Position numbers and translations under genes: made by a program
From: Mucilaginibacter_A sp041088075
GTDB taxonomy: Bacteria; Bacteroidota; Bacteroidia; Sphingobacteriales; Sphingobacteriaceae
DNA: 64,000 nucleotides
Direction: 5' to 3'
Assembly: GCF_041088075.1 (NCBI RefSeq)
Contig: NZ_JBGCVY010000065.1
Span: forward strand, 40,117 to 104,116
The notes under the pieces: generated by a model
The model's input: the letters and a program-made list of their open reading frames with translations, nothing else
Told to the model about the DNA's origin: nothing
The model's database searches: none
Shown here: one piece after another, positions 51,925-59,015 of the stretch
Numbering within the stretch: position 1 is the first letter of the stretch
Layout of the letters: each line of letters starts with the position of its first letter

Positions 51925-51938
51925 GGTAAAAGAAGCAT
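51925..51938 (+). repeat. dispersed word before terC
   Basis: TTTTATGCC is followed by GGTAAAAGAAGCAT, ending 9 bases before the terC ATG and so covering the ribosome-binding position. Confidence 0.6.
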
Positions 51939-51947
51939 TTTTGCAAT

Positions 51948-52715
51948 ATGGAATTTTTGACCCAACCCGAAGCCTGGATATCGCTGATTACGCTAACCAT
52001 TTTAGAAATTGTTTTAGGGATTGACAATATCATTTTTATCTCTATCCTTTCCGGGAAACTGCCGGCCGAGCAGCAAAACAAAGGCCGCAGGCTGGGTTTG
52101 TTTTTGGCGATGTTTACGCGGATTTTGCTGCTGCTTTCGCTCACCTGGATCATGAGCCTGACCAAACCGCTGTTCAACCTTTCCGGCGTTTTTGGGATCA
52201 CTGATCCGGATTGGGTAGAAAAACTCGCTATTTCCGGCCATGATTTAATTTTGATCGTGGGCGGCTTGTTCCTGATCTATAAAAGCACCAGCGAGATCCA
52301 TGAAAAATTTGAAGGCGATGAGGACGACGAAGACAACGTAAAACCGAAACCTTTTTGGTCAACCATTGTGCAGATTGTGCTGCTGGACATTGTTTTTTCG
52401 CTGGATTCTGTCATCACCGCCGTTGGTATTGCCAGCCATATCGAAGTGATGATTGCTGCCGTGGTCATTTCCGTTGGAATCATGATGTGGGCATCAGGCA
52501 GTGTGGGAAATTTTGTCAATACGCACCCAACCGTAAAAATGCTGGCCTTGTCGTTTTTATTGTTGATCGGTTTCTCCTTGCTGGCCGAAGGTTTTGACCA
52601 GCACATCCCGAAAGGCTACCTGTATTTTGCCATGGGTTTTTCTATTTTGGTAGAGATGCTAAATTTACGGCTACGCTCGAAATCGAAAAAGAAAAAACTG
52701 GAAAAAGTAGTGTAA
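51948..52715 (+). CDS. TerC-family membrane protein
   Basis: 255 residues with seven hydrophobic segments. The conserved acidic motifs are EIVLGIDNIIFISIL (about 22-36) and DIVFSLDSVITAVG (about 147-160). TerC proteins move or protect against metal ions, mainly manganese in characterised cases; the specific ion here is unknown. A charged cytoplasmic loop (EGDEDDEDNVKPKP) separates the two halves. The stop TAA is supplied by a dispersed-word copy at 52712-52724. Confidence 0.92.
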   Translation: MEFLTQPEAWISLITLTILEIVLGIDNIIFISILSGKLPAEQQNKGRRLGLFLAMFTRILLLLSLTWIMSLTKPLFNLSGVFGITDPDWVEKLAISGHDLILIVGGLFLIYKSTSEIHEKFEGDEDDEDNVKPKPFWSTIVQIVLLDIVFSLDSVITAVGIASHIEVMIAAVVISVGIMMWASGSVGNFVNTHPTVKMLALSFLLLIGFSLLAEGFDQHIPKGYLYFAMGFSILVEMLNLRLRSKSKKKKLEKVV

Positions 52716-52724
52716 AAGAAGTAT
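52712..52724 (+). repeat. dispersed word containing the terC stop codon
   Basis: GTAAAAGAAGTAT; the TAA at 52713-52715 ends terC. The next bases begin the GAACTTGTTTC-type repeat. Confidence 0.65.
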
Positions 52725-52725
52725 T

Positions 52726-52807
52726 TGTCATCCTGAACTTGTTTCAGGATCTCTCATGAAATTAACAAACCTTGCTTGTGGGATGCCGAAACAAGTTCGG
52801 CATGACA
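52726..52807. repeat. GAACTTGTTTC-type palindromic repeat, copy 2
   Basis: TGTCATCCTGAACTTG and the inverted CGAAACAAGTTCGGCATGACA with a 30-base centre (shown as two pieces, each up to 20 bases: CGAAACAAGTTCGG, CATGACA). Same family as 32529-32609. It separates the convergent terC and methyltransferase genes. Confidence 0.78.
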
Positions 52808-52818
52808 AAAACCAAAAC

Positions 52819-54003
52819 TTAACTCACCCGGCAAAGCAGCCCTTTTAAATATTCTCCTTCGGGGAAAGAAGAACGGATCGGATGGTCTTCCGGCTGCACC
52901 AACTGGCCGATAAACTGCACTTCTTTGCCGGCATCCAGCGCGGCCCAGGCCAAAATTTGTTTAAAAGTTGGCATGTCCATCGCGCCGGAACAGGAATAGG
53001 TGGCCAACAGCCCGCCTTTGTTCAGCAGCAACATCGCCAACCGGTTTAAATCTTTATAAGCACGCGAAGCACGGTCCAAAGCCGAACGCGAAGGCGCATA
53101 CTTTGGCGGGTCGAGGATGATCAAATCAAACTTTTCATCTTCTTCCCGAAACTTGCGCAACTGCTTGTTCACATCGGATTGTATGGCAATGCTTCTTTTA
53201 GCATCAAAATTATTGAGTTTGATGTTTTTCTGTAAAGTCTCAATCGCCAAAGCAGAACTGTCCACGCCGGTAACTAAATCCGCACCCTGCTGCAAACAAT
53301 TTAAACTGAAACCGCCGGTGTAACTAAAGCAATCAAGCACTTTTTTTCCCGAAGCATGTGCCGCAACCAAACGCCGGTTATCTCGCTGGTCGCAGTAAAA
53401 GCCGGATTTTTGCCCTTCTGCGATGCTTATTTCATACTTAATTCCATTCTCTACAACTTCCACAAAATCCGGAGGGTTTTCTCCGTAAAGCAAACCAAAA
53501 GAAGCTGCCAAACCTTCGTGCGAGCGCGAAGTGGCATCGCTGCGGTCGAAAATACTTTTTGGCTGAAGCTGTTTTTGCAGTTCATCAATCCAAATTTCCT
53601 TTACTTTTTCCATCCCGGAGGTAAGGATTTGGACCGAAAGATGATCGGCATATTTATCCACAATTAAGCCCGGCAAAAAATCGGCTTCGCTAAAAATTAA
53701 ACGGCAGGTATTGGTTTGTTCGTTTAAAATAGTTTTTCGGTTATTAACAGCGTTTGCAATACGTTTTCTCCACCAATTTTCATTGATAAAAACAGCATCG
53801 TTCCACTCCAGCAAACGCACCGCCACGCGCGATTGGTTGTTGTAAAAGCCATAAGCCAGGAAACTGCCTTTGCTGTCTGATAACCTTACAATTTCGCCGT
53901 TTTCCGGTTTGCCTTTTACGCGTTCAACCGCGCCCGAAAAAACCCAGGGATGGCGTTGCAATACTGCTTTTTCTTTGCCTTTTTTTAAAAATACTTCGTT
54001 CAT
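52819..54003 (-). CDS. class I SAM-dependent rRNA methyltransferase (RlmI-like)
   Basis: 394 residues. An N-terminal PUA domain (about 1-80, VFLKKGKEKAVLQRHPWVFS) is followed by the Rossmann methyltransferase. The SAM site is LDCFSYTGGFSLNCL (about 218-232), the acidic residue is in VTGVDSSALAIE, and the catalytic motif is LIILDPPKYAPS. The closest named type is RlmI, which makes 5-methylcytosine in 23S rRNA; the exact target is not certain. Two word copies lie inside: DAKRSIAIQ (53189-53200) and NDAVFINE (53785-53798). Confidence 0.9.
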   Translation of the reverse strand: MNEVFLKKGKEKAVLQRHPWVFSGAVERVKGKPENGEIVRLSDSKGSFLAYGFYNNQSRVAVRLLEWNDAVFINENWWRKRIANAVNNRKTILNEQTNTCRLIFSEADFLPGLIVDKYADHLSVQILTSGMEKVKEIWIDELQKQLQPKSIFDRSDATSRSHEGLAASFGLLYGENPPDFVEVVENGIKYEISIAEGQKSGFYCDQRDNRRLVAAHASGKKVLDCFSYTGGFSLNCLQQGADLVTGVDSSALAIETLQKNIKLNNFDAKRSIAIQSDVNKQLRKFREEDEKFDLIILDPPKYAPSRSALDRASRAYKDLNRLAMLLLNKGGLLATYSCSGAMDMPTFKQILAWAALDAGKEVQFIGQLVQPEDHPIRSSFPEGEYLKGLLCRVS

Positions 54004-54096
54004 GGAAGGGCAAAGGTAGGGTTTGAAGGTGAAAGGTGAAGGGTGGAAAGGAGAAAGGCCAGGTAAATCGCTTTTAAAAATTTGCGCAAATTTTTT

Positions 54097-54256
54097 GGCT
54101 GAAGCCTGGCCTGCTGCTGCCTATTTAACCGTTGGCTGAAGCCAACGGCAATGAATGAGTTAAGGATTGAGCCAGTTTAGGACGGCTAAAGGTATTCATT
54201 GCCGTCCCATTTATGGGACGGTAGCAAAGGGACGAAAAACGGCTTTAGCCGAAACC
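54097..54256. repeat. GGCTGAAGCC-type palindromic repeat
   Basis: Nested hairpins: CCGTTGGCTGAAGCCAACGG (54129-54148) and CCGTCCCATTTATGGGACGG (54202-54221). An inverted pair GGCAATGAAT / ATTCATTGCC joins the two. The ends carry TTGGCTGAAGCC at the left and GGCTTTAGCCGAAACC at the right. It occupies the 440-base gap 54004-54442 together with an AT-rich stretch; nothing else was seen there apart from a near-match of the word at 54301. Confidence 0.7.
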
Positions 54257-54414
54257 TACTATGAAGTTATTTAAAAGCAATTCCCTGAGAGATAAATTTT
54301 GTACTTCTTTTTCGGGAATGCTAACCTTTAACGTTTTCATTGCTTTAAATTTAATACTTAAAGATAAAACAAAACGCCTTTAAAATTTTAATAAACCTTT
54401 AGATTCGCTTTAAA

Positions 54415-54428
54415 ATACTGTTTTTACC
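54415..54428 (-). repeat. dispersed word (AC form) before tadA
   Basis: ATACTGTTTTTACC with the extension ACCCAAAAATCA, ending about 14 bases before the tadA ATG. Its orientation is opposite to the copies before terC and sod. Confidence 0.65.
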
Positions 54429-54442
54429 ACCCAAAAATCAAG

Positions 54443-54919
54443 ATGAGATATTATAGTTTTACCGATGACCCCGTGGTTTCGCCGGATGATTTTTATATGC
54501 AACTGGCTTTGCAGGAAGCTAAAGCAGCTTTAAAAGAAGATGAAATCCCGATCGGTGCCATTGTGGTTTGTGAAGGACAGGTCATTGGCCGCGGACACAA
54601 TTTAACCGAGCGTTTGAACGATGTTTCTGCCCATGCCGAAATGCAGGCGCTGACGGCAGCCGCAAACGCAATGGGTGGCAAATACCTGCAAAACTGCACG
54701 CTTTACGTTACGATGGAACCTTGCGTGATGTGTGCCGGTGCCACATATTGGTTCCAGATCGGAAAAATTGTTTTTGGCGCTTACGATCCTCAGCGTGGTT
54801 TTGGCCGTATCAACCAAAAAATTACGCACCCAAAAACTGTAGTTACCGGCGGCATTTTGGAAAATGAATGTTCGGAACTGGTGCGGTCGTTTTTCAAACA
54901 AAAACGGATTAAAAATTAA
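54443..54919 (+). CDS. tadA: tRNA-adenosine deaminase-like zinc deaminase
   Basis: 158 residues of the CDA-type fold. His64, Glu66 (SAHAEMQAL) and Cys94, Cys97 (EPCVMCAGA) form the zinc site and proton shuttle. TadA changes adenosine-34 to inosine in tRNA-Arg; guanine deaminases look similar, so the call is likely but not certain. It is monocistronic. The N-terminal 15 residues (RYYSFTDDPVVSPDD) are a short acidic extension. Confidence 0.88.
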   Translation: MRYYSFTDDPVVSPDDFYMQLALQEAKAALKEDEIPIGAIVVCEGQVIGRGHNLTERLNDVSAHAEMQALTAAANAMGGKYLQNCTLYVTMEPCVMCAGATYWFQIGKIVFGAYDPQRGFGRINQKITHPKTVVTGGILENECSELVRSFFKQKRIKN

Positions 54920-54997
54920 GCAGCAACAGAACAAATCCGTGCCTTGCCGCTTTGTATTTCAGGTTGTCAATCTCACCTCAAATTCATTTTATTGCCA

Positions 54998-55010
54998 GTA
55001 AAAACAGTAC
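54998..55010 (+). repeat. dispersed word (AC form) before sod
   Basis: GTAAAAACAGTAC is followed by CGGCAAAAAA and precedes the sod ATG by 60 bases. Confidence 0.6.
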
Positions 55011-55070
55011 CGGCAAAAAAATTATTTAGGTTTGTACCAATCAGATTCTTTCACCCTTAAATTAACCGAT

Positions 55071-55682
55071 ATGGCATTTGTATTACCGGCGTTACCTTAC
55101 GCCACCGACGCATTAGAACCGCACATTGATAAAATGACGATGGAAATCCACCACGGCAAACATCACCAGGCTTACGTAACCAACCTGAACAAAGCTTTGG
55201 AAGGCAAACCGGAAGCAAACAGTCCGATTGAAGATATCATCAAAAACATTTCTAAATTTCCGCCTGCGGTGCGCAACAATGGCGGCGGCCATTACAACCA
55301 CACGATGTTCTGGACTTGGCTTTCGCCAAACGGCGGCGGCGAGCCAAGCGGAGAATTAGCAACTGCCATTAATTCTGCTTTCGGTTCTTTTGCCGATTTT
55401 AAAACCAAATTTGCCGAAGCCGGTGCAACCCGTTTTGGTTCTGGCTGGGCTTGGTTAACTGTTGGTGCGGATAAAAAACTGCAAATTAGTTCTACACCAA
55501 ACCAGGATAATCCGTTAATGGATATTGCTGAAGTGAAAGGCACGCCAATTTTAGGAATGGATGTTTGGGAACACGCTTACTACCTGAAATATCAGAACAG
55601 AAGGCCGGATTACATAGCCGCTTTTTGGAACGTAGTAAACTGGAACCAGGTGAACGAATTGTATAAAAAAGCAATGGCTTAA
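55071..55682 (+). CDS. superoxide dismutase, iron/manganese type
   Basis: 203 residues from the ATG at 55071, at the conserved start FVLPALPYATDALEP. Metal ligands: His in MEIHHGKHHQAY, His in GGGHYNHTMFW, and Asp/His in LGMDVWEHAYYLKY. GSGWAWL near residue 125 is typical. It converts superoxide to hydrogen peroxide and oxygen in the cytoplasm. Whether it uses iron or manganese cannot be read safely. A clear terminator follows. Confidence 0.95.
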   Translation: MAFVLPALPYATDALEPHIDKMTMEIHHGKHHQAYVTNLNKALEGKPEANSPIEDIIKNISKFPPAVRNNGGGHYNHTMFWTWLSPNGGGEPSGELATAINSAFGSFADFKTKFAEAGATRFGSGWAWLTVGADKKLQISSTPNQDNPLMDIAEVKGTPILGMDVWEHAYYLKYQNRRPDYIAAFWNVVNWNQVNELYKKAMA

Positions 55683-55746
55683 TACTTTTTTTATCGCATA
55701 AAAATCAGTGAAACCGGCTTGGATAAACATCCGGCCGGTTTTTTAT
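55682..55746 (+). terminator. intrinsic terminator of sod
   Basis: A word-like element ATACTTTTTTTAT (55682-55694) with the usual AAAAATCAGTG extension is followed by AAACCGGC, an inner GGAT/ATCC stem and GCCGGTTTTTT (55711-55746). The T-run ends 10 bases before the next gene's ATG, yet it points forward, so it must be read through or that gene has its own promoter. Confidence 0.8.
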
Positions 55747-55756
55747 TTTATCAATT

Positions 55757-56752
55757 ATGAAAGCAATTGTTTTAGAAGCCGCCGATCAGCCGCTGGTTTG
55801 GAAAGATATTGAAAAGCCAACGCTGCAAGCTGGCGAAGTTTTGGTGCAAATTAAAGCCGCCGCTTTAAACCGCCGCGACTGGTGGATTACCAAAGGACAA
55901 TACGCCGGCATTAAATATCCCTCAATTTTAGGTTCTGATGGTTCGGGGATTGTTGCCGAAGTTGGGCCGGATGTTGATCAAACTTGGATCGGGAAAGAAG
56001 TGATCATCAACCCGGGAAACAATTGGGGCGATCATCCGGAGTTTCAGCAAAAAGAATTTAAAATTTTAGGTTTGCCGGATGACGGGGCTTTTGCAGAATT
56101 TGTAAAAACCGGTGCCGAATATTTGTACCCGAAACCTTCGCATTTAACCTGGGAGCAGGCGGCTGCCATTCCGCTGGCTGGTTTAACGGCTTACCGTGCT
56201 TTGTTTACCAAAGGAAAAGCTAAAAAGGGCGATAAGGTATTGATCGTTGGCGTAGGTGCGGGGACGGGTTCTTTTGCCTTGCAGTTTGCCGTTGCCGCCG
56301 GTTGCCAGGTTTTTGTAACTTCCGGTTCGGGAGAAAAAATTGATGCGGCAAAAAAATTAGGCGCTGCTGCCGGTGTCAATTACAAAGCGCAGGATTGGGC
56401 CGACCAGTTAAAGCATTTGGCCGGTGGTTTTGATGTGATTATTGACAGTGCTTTGGGCGAAGGGTTTGCACCGCTGCTTGATCTGTGTAATCCCGGTGCG
56501 CGGATTGTGTTTTTTGGCGGAACAGCCGGAAATTTGCCCGCTTTAAATGCGCGCGTTATTTTTTGGAAACAAATCAGCATTTTAGGAACGACGATGGGCA
56601 CACAAGAAGATTTTAAAGCGATGCTCGAACTCATCAACCAACACCAAATTGTACCGGTTGTGGATGAAGTTTTCCCGATGGCCGAAGCAGAAAAGGCAAT
56701 CAGAAAAATGGATGATTCGGCCCAGTTCGGTAAGATTGTATTGCGGAATTGA
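55757..56752 (+). CDS. zinc-containing-type alcohol/quinone oxidoreductase (MDR family)
   Basis: 331 residues. A GroES-like N-terminal part (PTLQAGEVLVQIKAAALNRR) precedes the nucleotide-binding fold (VLIVGVGAGTGSFALQFAVA) and a C-terminal FPMAEAEKAIRKM. No catalytic zinc Cys-His set is visible, so it belongs to the quinone-reductase-like branch, probably NADPH-dependent. The substrate is unknown. It follows sod closely and may help in oxidative-stress defence. Confidence 0.88.
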   Translation: MKAIVLEAADQPLVWKDIEKPTLQAGEVLVQIKAAALNRRDWWITKGQYAGIKYPSILGSDGSGIVAEVGPDVDQTWIGKEVIINPGNNWGDHPEFQQKEFKILGLPDDGAFAEFVKTGAEYLYPKPSHLTWEQAAAIPLAGLTAYRALFTKGKAKKGDKVLIVGVGAGTGSFALQFAVAAGCQVFVTSGSGEKIDAAKKLGAAAGVNYKAQDWADQLKHLAGGFDVIIDSALGEGFAPLLDLCNPGARIVFFGGTAGNLPALNARVIFWKQISILGTTMGTQEDFKAMLELINQHQIVPVVDEVFPMAEAEKAIRKMDDSAQFGKIVLRN

Positions 56753-56768
56753 TGGCTGATTTTATGCC

Positions 56769-56897
56769 GGTAAAAACAGTATCGGGTTTTATACTTTTGA
56801 AAAGGTTCATAGTTAATGGGTCATGGTGTAAAAACAGTACCAGCTTTTATACCGGTGCGCTTTTTGTTTGTCATTTCAGGTTGATGCTTCTTTTACC
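56769..56897. repeat. cluster of three dispersed-word copies
   Basis: GGTAAAAACAGTAT (56769-56782), GTAAAAACAGTAC (56828-56840) and ATGCTTCTTTTACC (56884-56897) with CACCTAAAAATTGG. Two direct AC-form copies 59 bases apart, then one inverted GA-form copy. They fill the 213-base gap between the convergent oxidoreductase and glmS genes. Confidence 0.7.
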
Positions 56898-56965
56898 ACC
56901 TAAAAATTGGTAAGAGGTTTCGGCAATTACCCATGAACCATCAACAATTGACTATCAACTTTCCT

Positions 56966-58801
56966 TCATTCCACCGTTACCGATTTGGCCAAATTACGCG
57001 GCTGGTCAACATTACAACCACGCATCAACGCAATGTGATAGGCTAATAACTGGAGCGGGATAGTGGCCAGTAAAGGTAAAAATGCTTCGTCTGTTTGCGG
57101 GATCTCGATCACGTAATCCGCCATTTTTTTCACTTCGGTATCGCCTTCAGAAACAATGGCAATCAGTTTTCCGCCGCGTGCTTTTACTTCCTGAATGTTG
57201 CTGATGACTTTTTCATAAGAAGAATGTTTGGTGGCGATAAAAATCACCGGCATCGCTTCATCAATCAAAGCAATCGGCCCGTGTTTCATTTCCGCCGCCG
57301 GATAACCTTCTGCATGGATGTAGGAAATTTCTTTTAGTTTTAACGCGCCTTCCAAAGCAACCGGAAAAGCACTTCCCCGGCCCAAAAACAAACAGTTTGG
57401 CGAATCTTTGAACCTCGCGGCAATCGTTTTGATCTTATCGTTGGTCAGCAGCGTTTGCTCAATTAGTTGCGGGATTTCGTTCAGTTCGGTTAACAAGCTG
57501 ATGAGTTTGCTTTGCGATAACGTGCCGCGGACTTGGGCAATATAAAAAGCGATCAGCGTTAAAACCGTTACCTGCGCGGTAAAAGCTTTGGTGGAAGCGA
57601 CGCCGATTTCCGGGCCGGCATGGGTGTAAACGCCGGCATCCGTAATGCGCGGAATGGAAGCGCCAACCACATTGCAAATGCCAAAAATGGTGGCACCTTT
57701 TTCTTTTGCCAAATCCAAAGCAGCCATCGTATCGGCGGTTTCTCCGGATTGGGAAATGGCAATCACCAAATCTTTTTCAGAAATGATCGGGTTGCGGTAT
57801 CTGAATTCGGAAGCATATTCTACTTCAACCGAAACGCGGCCATATTCTTCAATCAAATATTCGCCCACCAAACCAGCGTGCCAAGACGTTCCGCAGGCAA
57901 CAATGATAATGCGGTCAATATTTTTCAGTTTTTCGGCGTATTCTGTCAGGCCGCCCAGTTGCACCCTTCCTTGTTGCGGATAAATTCGGCCACGCATACA
58001 GTCGCGTACCGAACGTGGCTGCTCGTAAATTTCCTTCAGCATAAAATGGTCGAAACCGCCTTTTTCCAGCATTTCGAGTTTCAGTTCCAGTTCCTGAATG
58101 TAGGGGATTTGGACAACATTGTCAATACTTTTAATCAACAGATTCTCCCGGCTGATATAAGCAATTTCATTATCGTTCAGGTAGATCACATTGCGTGTAT
58201 ATTCTACAATCGGCGTGGCATCCGAAGCAATAAAATATTCGCCTTTGCCTACGCCAATTACCATCGGGCTTCCTTTTCGCGCGGCAATTAACTGGTCTGG
58301 CTCATTGTTGCTCATAATTACGATGGCATAAGCGCCGATAACCTGGTTTAAAGCAATGCGGACAGCTTCCTGCAAACCGAGTTGGGTTTCGTCCTGGATA
58401 TTTTCGATCAAATGGATCAGGACTTCCGTATCGGTATCACTTTTAAACTCGTGGCCCTTTTCGATCAATGCTTCTTTTATCGTTGCATAATTCTCGATGA
58501 TGCCGTTGTGGATGATGGTTAACTCGCGGTTGCCGGAAGAATGCGGGTGCGAGTTGCGGTCGCTTGGCGCGCCATGCGTGGCCCAACGCGTATGGCCCAT
58601 CCCGGCGGTGCCTTTCATGGGAATGTCTTTTACAAAATTTTCCAGGTCGCTAACCTTGCCGGCTTTTTTGTAAACCTTAACTTCCTGGTCAAGCAAGGCA
58701 ACACCGGCACTGTCGTAACCGCGGTATTCCAAGCGGTGCAAACCTTTTATTACAATCGGGTAGGCATCCCGAAAGCCAATATATCCTACAATTCCACACA
58801 T
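56966..58801 (-). CDS. glmS: glutamine:fructose-6-phosphate aminotransferase
   Basis: 611 residues, full length. The N-terminal glutaminase starts MCGIVGYIG (Cys2 nucleophile) and has RLEYRGYDSAG and HTRWATHGAPS. Two SIS sugar-binding domains follow (about 290-430 and 460-600; ACGTSWHAGLVGEY, AISQSGETADT). It ends in PRNLAKSVTVE, the standard C-terminus. It makes glucosamine-6-phosphate for cell-wall and lipopolysaccharide synthesis. The word at 58468-58480 encodes IKEAL in a permissive helix. No glmS ribozyme is apparent upstream. Confidence 0.97.
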   Translation of the reverse strand: MCGIVGYIGFRDAYPIVIKGLHRLEYRGYDSAGVALLDQEVKVYKKAGKVSDLENFVKDIPMKGTAGMGHTRWATHGAPSDRNSHPHSSGNRELTIIHNGIIENYATIKEALIEKGHEFKSDTDTEVLIHLIENIQDETQLGLQEAVRIALNQVIGAYAIVIMSNNEPDQLIAARKGSPMVIGVGKGEYFIASDATPIVEYTRNVIYLNDNEIAYISRENLLIKSIDNVVQIPYIQELELKLEMLEKGGFDHFMLKEIYEQPRSVRDCMRGRIYPQQGRVQLGGLTEYAEKLKNIDRIIIVACGTSWHAGLVGEYLIEEYGRVSVEVEYASEFRYRNPIISEKDLVIAISQSGETADTMAALDLAKEKGATIFGICNVVGASIPRITDAGVYTHAGPEIGVASTKAFTAQVTVLTLIAFYIAQVRGTLSQSKLISLLTELNEIPQLIEQTLLTNDKIKTIAARFKDSPNCLFLGRGSAFPVALEGALKLKEISYIHAEGYPAAEMKHGPIALIDEAMPVIFIATKHSSYEKVISNIQEVKARGGKLIAIVSEGDTEVKKMADYVIEIPQTDEAFLPLLATIPLQLLAYHIALMRGCNVDQPRNLAKSVTVE

Positions 58802-58830
58802 AACAAGGCAGCAGTTTTACAAAGCAAGAT

Positions 58831-58838
58831 CAAATATA
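58831..58838 (-). promoter_or_regulatory. candidate minus-7 box for glmS
   Basis: On the minus strand TATATTTG fits TAnnTTTG, 29 bases before the glmS ATG. Confidence 0.5.
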
Positions 58839-58893
58839 AAAGCTATTGAGTGTTTTTATATTTAATCTTGCTGAAATTTTTATCGAATGTTCC

Positions 58894-58977
58894 ATGCTTC
58901 TTTTATGGCATAAAAACCATTCAGCTTCTTTAATGGAAAAAAATGAACCACCAATTTTATAGTGGTAAAAGAAGTAT
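58894..58977. repeat. word-pair palindrome between DUF4270 and glmS genes
   Basis: ATGCTTCTTTTAT (58894-58906) and GGTAAAAGAAGTAT (58964-58977), outward-facing; inner extension GGCATAAAAACC on the left and CACCAATTTTATAG on the right. It lies downstream of the DUF4270 stop and upstream of the glmS promoter. Confidence 0.72.
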
Positions 58978-59015
58978 GGTAACTTTTACGGGTTCAACCT
59001 TAAAAAAGTTGATAG

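Noticed and set aside
58541..58801. A glmS ribozyme or other riboswitch near glmS
   Set aside because: The 58802-58893 leader is short and AT-rich with no conserved core that I can recognise.
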